This document shows, piece by piece, positions 59,019-64,000 of a DNA stretch of 64,000 bases (position 1 is its first letter; the number at the start of each line of letters is the position of its first letter). The notes under the pieces were generated by a model, which saw only the letters and a program-made list of their open reading frames with translations, ran no database searches and was not told the DNA's origin. Both the position numbers and the translations under genes were made by a program. This DNA comes from Ptychodera flava (Eukaryota; Hemichordata; Enteropneusta; Ptychoderidae), in contig NC_091940.1 of NCBI RefSeq assembly GCF_041260155.1, forward strand, positions 31,517,875 through 31,581,874. Direction: 5' to 3'.

Positions 59019-62000
59019 AAATAATTTTATTTCACTGAGTGGTTTTCATGTATTGAGCAGAGAGGATAGTAGAAGGACTATCCTAATCTGTACATGGTAT
59101 ATATATGTTCCTCAGAGACGCTGGGAAGTTAAACACACGTCAAGCAAGCGAAGTCCATTGCTTTTGTCCTCAAAGCATCATCCAATAAGTTTAGAAGAAG
59201 GAAAATCCCAACGCGAATCTGTGATCTGAGCATCATGTGATCAATGGCTGAAATATGTTGTTTGAAATTCATAAATGTTGACAGATTATCAAGATTTCAT
59301 AATTAAAGAAAGTGTGAACGATAACTGAGTCCCACACATGTACACGGTGTGCCTGGCGTGACCGTGCCATCAGTTTCGCCTTCCAGATCTCGTCGTGGTG
59401 AAGGGCGCCGCGAGCGGTTAGGAATGAAAGACTTACCAGCGAGCCTCGAAGCGACGCAGTCACCATTTTGTGGCCCTACTACCAGCGACGCACTTTATAT
59501 TGATAATGAAATTGTGACAGCGAAGCGACGAGGTTAGAAAAGCGAGACTACGGCGACATATAGTTCGTGCGAATTCGAGAGAGACATCCAGGAAAGCAAA
59601 GGGATGAGTTGTTATCAACTGAAAACTATGCAAATGTTAGATAGGCAATGGTGATGAGCTAGCGGACATTGTTGTAAAATGTCAATGTGATGAAAATTAT
59701 TCGCATCACCAAGGCATTAGAGAACGCATTATTGTTTAAGATGTGCATCCGTTCTTTTTACAAGCCCTGTTAATCCGAAAGGTGAATTCGTACGCGTGCG
59801 GATGGTTTCTTTACTATTGTCAAGCCATATGTCGAATAAAGGGTATATCTCTTAATTGTGTATGGAAATATCAAAGATTTGCTCGAGATGAAAGTTCTTC
59901 ATGCACAAAGCAACGATTGAAATTGCCCGGCAAACATGTGAAGGGAATCAAACTTTGGCAATAACGTGCCATGACCGAATAACATGATTCAGGCAATATC
60001 CAGGTGTGGGATTGAGTTACATAACCGACACTGATTAGGATTAAAACACACACCTAGCGATTTATATTTCTGCTGCAGCCATTCGATTGACAGCGAATTC
60101 CAAGATACGGAAAGGTAGTTCTTCGTAAACTCTATAAAGAGTGTGTCGGCTTTGAAAAGTGCTCTGACCCGATCATTATACATTTACATGTAACGATAAG
60201 AGTCTGTGTTTGAGCGTTTTCGATCTAGAACAACTCAACCCCTTGCCTTCCTTGTGTTCTCTTCTTGTGTTTCTTCGAGTCGAATGAGGCGTTTTTCTGA
60301 TGAGCTCCGCCAGTATTTTAGTCCCTTTAATACCGTTCCTGACCCGGTGTCTGAGCACGGAAACCAAGGACAACTTAGAATCGTTCCGCATACACTCGGT
60401 CGGTAGAATGGAGGAGATACGACACAGTAAATCACTTTATTGCTAATGCTTTCTGTAGATTTTGGTCAAATTGCAAGACAGGTAAAAATACAGAGACCAA
60501 TTTATGATTTCAATAGCGATAAAAATCTTTGTCATCTATCTTCAACTCCCCAGGACTCTCATTTATAACAAACAACGAGACAAAGGTATTATTTGACTAT
60601 CATCGCCAACAAAACAAAATAATAAAGATGTCAACAGCAATAAAAGTTTGAAGTTTGATCTCTGTGCTTCAATTAAGTTTTGTTTTTTTTCGTTGAATCC
60701 TACACCATGTAGAAGATGCCCCCGTTCGCCCACTGTATAGAGCACGTAGAGGGCAGTGTAACTCGAATCTCAGTTCAGACACGCAAGACTCGAAAATCTC
60801 GCCCACCACGACCACAGACATAATCGAAAGAGAAAATGTCTTTCTTATTTTGTCAGTGTCTAGTCTGTAGTTGTGGATAGTATTTCCTCAGTGCTCAGTG
60901 CGATTTCATCATACGAAGACGTGTCAGCTTGTCATGCGGGAAAACAGGTCTTACGTGCAGATCGTGACGACAGAGTCGCATATGATTGTGACTCGACGAA
61001 ATAGGCCACAGTTTTAACAACAACTTTTGAGATTCCTGGCCATCATCTTTCATTACAACTGAGATTGACGTGTTGTGTAATGGAAACTCGTACAGTAACG
61101 CTACTAGTCTGGTATGAGAAACCAAACAGCGAAATGGTATGATTATTTTTTTTGATGAAGTATTGCTTGTAAGTAGGGAGATGCCTTTTACATGAACAGC
61201 GCAACGTATGACAGGGACCGCTGCTGTAAAAAGTGTACGATTGAGCTACGCGTGAAATTTTGATTCTTTTCATATTACTACAGATTTCACTTAAACCTCA
61301 ACATCTCTGAGCTGTAAGGCTTACAGTGAATGCGACAAAGCGGTGTTGTACTGGGAATCTTGAGCGGTTGAAGTCTTGAGCACTGCACCTGTATCGTACT
61401 TAGTAACCCACAATTCAGACTTGACAAAAATATGTTAATGACATATAATTTGATGAATATGATGTGGTAGAATAATCTCGACTGTTTTCAATGGATTCCG
61501 AGAGACTCTTACCGCTTTCACTAGAACGCATGCGCAAATGCGCCACCCAACACTCCTCACAGGCGCAGTGCCCCTCCCCCCAACTCTGCGTAGGATCATG
61601 TTGCAGTTATCTCAGCACATAAAAGTTGTAACTTGCTGAAATGACTTGGTTTACTTTACACAATCACCGACTCGAACCAAGTCTACCCATGCCGCTGACA
61701 CCATGTTATGATATAAAGCTAGCCAAATCAGAAAATTTCCATTCAAAGCATTCGCAAAACATCAAGAAGAGAAGATGGTGTTGCAATTGACCTTTTTTAT
61801 ACAATCGACTCTTAGCAAGCTCTACAATTATTTGGACATGCTTATTTTTCTGCCGCTGTTAAGCTTTGATGTCGCGATTTTGGGACATTGTACTCAGTTG
61901 TCATGCAAGCAATGCTTTTTATCCCCAAGTACTGTTACAGTATGACTGGGTAAACCGTCAGCTCCTAGCTAATGACCCAAAACTACGAAACTGCGTGCGC

Positions 62001-63220
62001 AATATGTCGCGAGGGCTGACAGCCTGGAATTTACCCGGAGATTGCTGTGAATCATTTATTGATAACCTTTTTAGTATCATGCTTTTAGTATCAACTTATA
62101 AAATGTACTTTTCAATTAAGTATGAGATAAAGATGGCCAGATAGAGAGACAGAGACTGGGACATACATGGCATATAGTGAGAAGGTTGAGAGATGGGAAG
62201 ATAAACAGATATAGAGTCAAGGGTAAAAGCAAGGGAAAGGACGATTAATTATATCAACAAATTCTAATGTATAAGTTCAGCGAGCGACCTTTTGGCAAAC
62301 ATGCCATGGTCAGCGCAATCAGTACACAAGGATATTTCTTACAATGTATAGATTCTGGCCTTCATTCTTCAAATTACGTCATTACATTTCATAGGTGACG
62401 CTTATTTACCTAATCGTTCTTTATCGTGATATTGTGATAATTTTCACGGGGAAATGCTAAAATAAGGGAAAATAACGGCATCTTGATATTTGAGGTTTAA
62501 CATGCATACATTTGTTATAACCGTTTGGTTATAGCAGATTGGTACTGGTCTCTTAGGATAGTCCGGATTGTGCTGTGGGGTGGGGCTAGACAAGTCATGA
62601 AACCACATGGCCTGCCACAGATTTACCCAAGGCCTGACCAAATGAAATAGACTATCAGGACTATGGGTAGGGTACAAGCTCCCCCCTCCCAGCATGCCTC
62701 GGGATAGCAGCCGTATCACAGATTAACCAAAATTAAAATCTAATCAGCCTAATTCTGAAGCTTAGGGAACGACTATAGTTTTATTTCGGACAGGTTTATC
62801 TTGTAGAAAACCCAAGCTGGCGTAGTGCCTTATTGTGGCACACAGTCCATGTAGCTGACAATGAGATGCAAATGATATGCGGTTAAGGTCTCCTCGACAA
62901 AGTTTCAGCTGGTTGCTCACTTTCTACTATTTTTATAGTATTTTATACAAAGGCTCAGACTTATTCTACCTGCAACTTAAAACTGATAGTGATTTTGTAG
63001 CTCATTCTTTACTATTCTTCATAGTTTTTGGTAGCCGGTAACAGACACTTCGTGTTCGTGTCGGCTACATGGACGATCTGCCGATATTGTTTAGCGTCAC
63101 TGAGATTCCAATATACGGCCTTCTGGTGACTGTGGGTATCAGTTAAGGTAAATAGTTATAATCTGTAATTATCATAGATTATCATCACCGGCCTTCCAGA
63201 GGCAAACAGCATGTAATAAC
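59019..63220. other. No recognised gene between C and D
   Basis: Frames at 59349-59537, 60176-60435 and 61866-62144 lack domains, signal peptides or splice support. Confidence 0.35.
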
Positions 63221-63225
63221 GCGTC

Positions 63226-63233
63226 TATAAAAG
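63226..63233 (+). promoter_or_regulatory. TATA box of gene D
   Basis: TATAAAAG lies 49 bp upstream of the first ATG. GGCTAGTACG, 27 bp further on, may be the start region; gene C has the similar GGTTAGTACG just before its ATG but a degenerate TATA. Confidence 0.5.
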
Positions 63234-63274
63234 ACACCGATCTGCACTGGGTGGCTAGTACGGGTTACGCCTCT

Positions 63275-64000
63275 ATGATGACTGTTTCAAGCATCACTGC
63301 CTTCATTTTTGCCGTCTTGTCGATGACCGGAACGCCGGTATCGGCTCAAGACTCCGAGGATCCAGTATTCGTTTACCCTGACATTTACAACGATCCTGAG
63401 AGAGACGCCTTCTATTATGCATCGTTCCCTGACGGGTTTGCTTGGAGCTCGGCAACTTCGTCTTACCAAATCGAGGGCGGTTGGGACGCCGACGGCAAGG
63501 GCGAAAACATTTGGGATGCGTTCAGCCATGAGGCAGGCAATGTCGATGACGGTGACACGGGCGACGTTGCGTGCGATAGTTACAACAAGTGGCAAAAGGA
63601 CATTGAACTCATGACAAATTTGAACCTGAAGAACTACAGATTCTCCATTAGCTGGGCGCGAGTTTTACCCAACGGTACAGCAGATCATGTCAATGAAGCT
63701 GGGGTAGAATATTATAACACACTGATCAACGACTTGATCGCTGCTGGCATCGAACCGTACGTGACTCTCTATCACTGGGACTTGCCACAAGCACTTGTCG
63801 ACAGTTATGGTGGATGGCTAGGAGACGAAATCGTCGACGACTTTGGCGATTACGCCAGACTGTGCTATGACAGGTTCGGCGACCGCGTCAAATACTGGAT
63901 CACACTCAACGAACCTTGGGTTGTGGCACAGAACGGCTACGAGTATGGGGAGCACGCCCCCGGCAACACAGGCGCAGGAGTCGAAGCTTACGTCGTTTCC
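63275..64000 (+). CDS. GH1 beta-glycosidase D, N-terminal 242 codons (cut by window end)
   Basis: An uninterrupted frame from ATG 63275 (a second ATG follows at once, 63278) to the last base of the window. It starts with a signal peptide (MMTVSSITAFIFAVLSMTG...). Then come [45 protein letters not shown] and the acid/base motif TLNEPWV. The nucleophile and the last exon lie beyond the window. It is closest to gene C in the 5' half, and 131 bp (63575-63705) are identical to 56593-56723. In 63849-63897 it resembles gene B more than C. It is tandem to C on the same strand, and TATAAAAG stands 49 bp upstream. No frameshift in the visible part. Confidence 0.9.
   Translation, partial: MMTVSSITAFIFAVLSMTGTPVSAQDSEDPVFVYPDIYNDPERDAFYYASFPDGFAWSSATSSYQIEGGWDADGKGENIWDAFSHEAGNVDDGDTGDVACDSYNKWQKDIELMTNLNLKNYRFSISWARVLPNGTADHVNEAGVEYYNTLINDLIAAGIEPYVTLYHWDLPQALVDSYGGWLGDEIVDDFGDYARLCYDRFGDRVKYWITLNEPWVVAQNGYEYGEHAPGNTGAGVEAYVVS

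Overview
The window looks like nuclear DNA of an invertebrate animal. Coding exons are split by GT-AG introns, the intergenic DNA is AT-rich, there are long TA, GA and CTAT microsatellites, and the transposable elements are of animal type (Penelope-like, DIRS-like, jockey/CR1-like, PIF/Harbinger- and piggyBac-like MITEs, a solo LTR). The host genes are an LDL-receptor class A (LDLa) repeat protein and a cluster of secreted family 1 glycoside hydrolases (GH1) of the lactase-phlorizin type. A marine invertebrate deuterostome would fit, but the sequence does not name the species.

Layout. 1-2200: two adjacent foldback repeats, then no recognised gene. 2201-4458 (minus): one large exon coding for about 17 LDLa modules split by an acidic, His-Asp-rich spacer. 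4859-8940: a 4.1 kb foldback element with internal tandem units and two copies of a TTAA-flanked MITE. 9211-9447 (minus): a possible signal-peptide exon. 9872-10447 (minus): a solo LTR with a CTAT target duplication. 11.4-26.95 kb: a mobile-element island. It holds a palindromic element with hammerhead-ribozyme cores set in TA repeats. Next to it is an inverted pair of Penelope-like elements whose terminal repeats carry well-formed hammerhead motifs. One member of that pair is split by a 6.4 kb DIRS-like retroelement, whose gag intron holds a 117-bp satellite array, and its terminal repeat is split again by a PIF/Harbinger-type MITE. Several foldbacks follow.

31.0-64.0 kb: four GH1 genes in two divergent pairs, called here A and B (minus) and C and D (plus; D is cut by the window end). 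Each complete gene has one large exon plus a final exon of about 285 bp joined at a phase-1 intron; the final exon of D lies beyond the window. The encoded proteins have a signal peptide, both catalytic glutamates and a hydrophobic C-terminal tail that suggests membrane or GPI anchoring. A is intact. B and C each carry a single-base frameshift in an otherwise conserved frame. D is open to the window end. Patchwork identity among the four points to gene conversion. Between B and C lie a 5'-truncated non-LTR retrotransposon and several MITEs.

The GH1 enzymes would act as secreted or cell-surface beta-glycosidases, probably digestive. The LDLa protein is presumably a secreted or membrane ligand-binding protein with no visible link to them. 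The most unusual part of the window is the nested ribozyme-bearing Penelope/DIRS/satellite composite at 14.6-24.05 kb.
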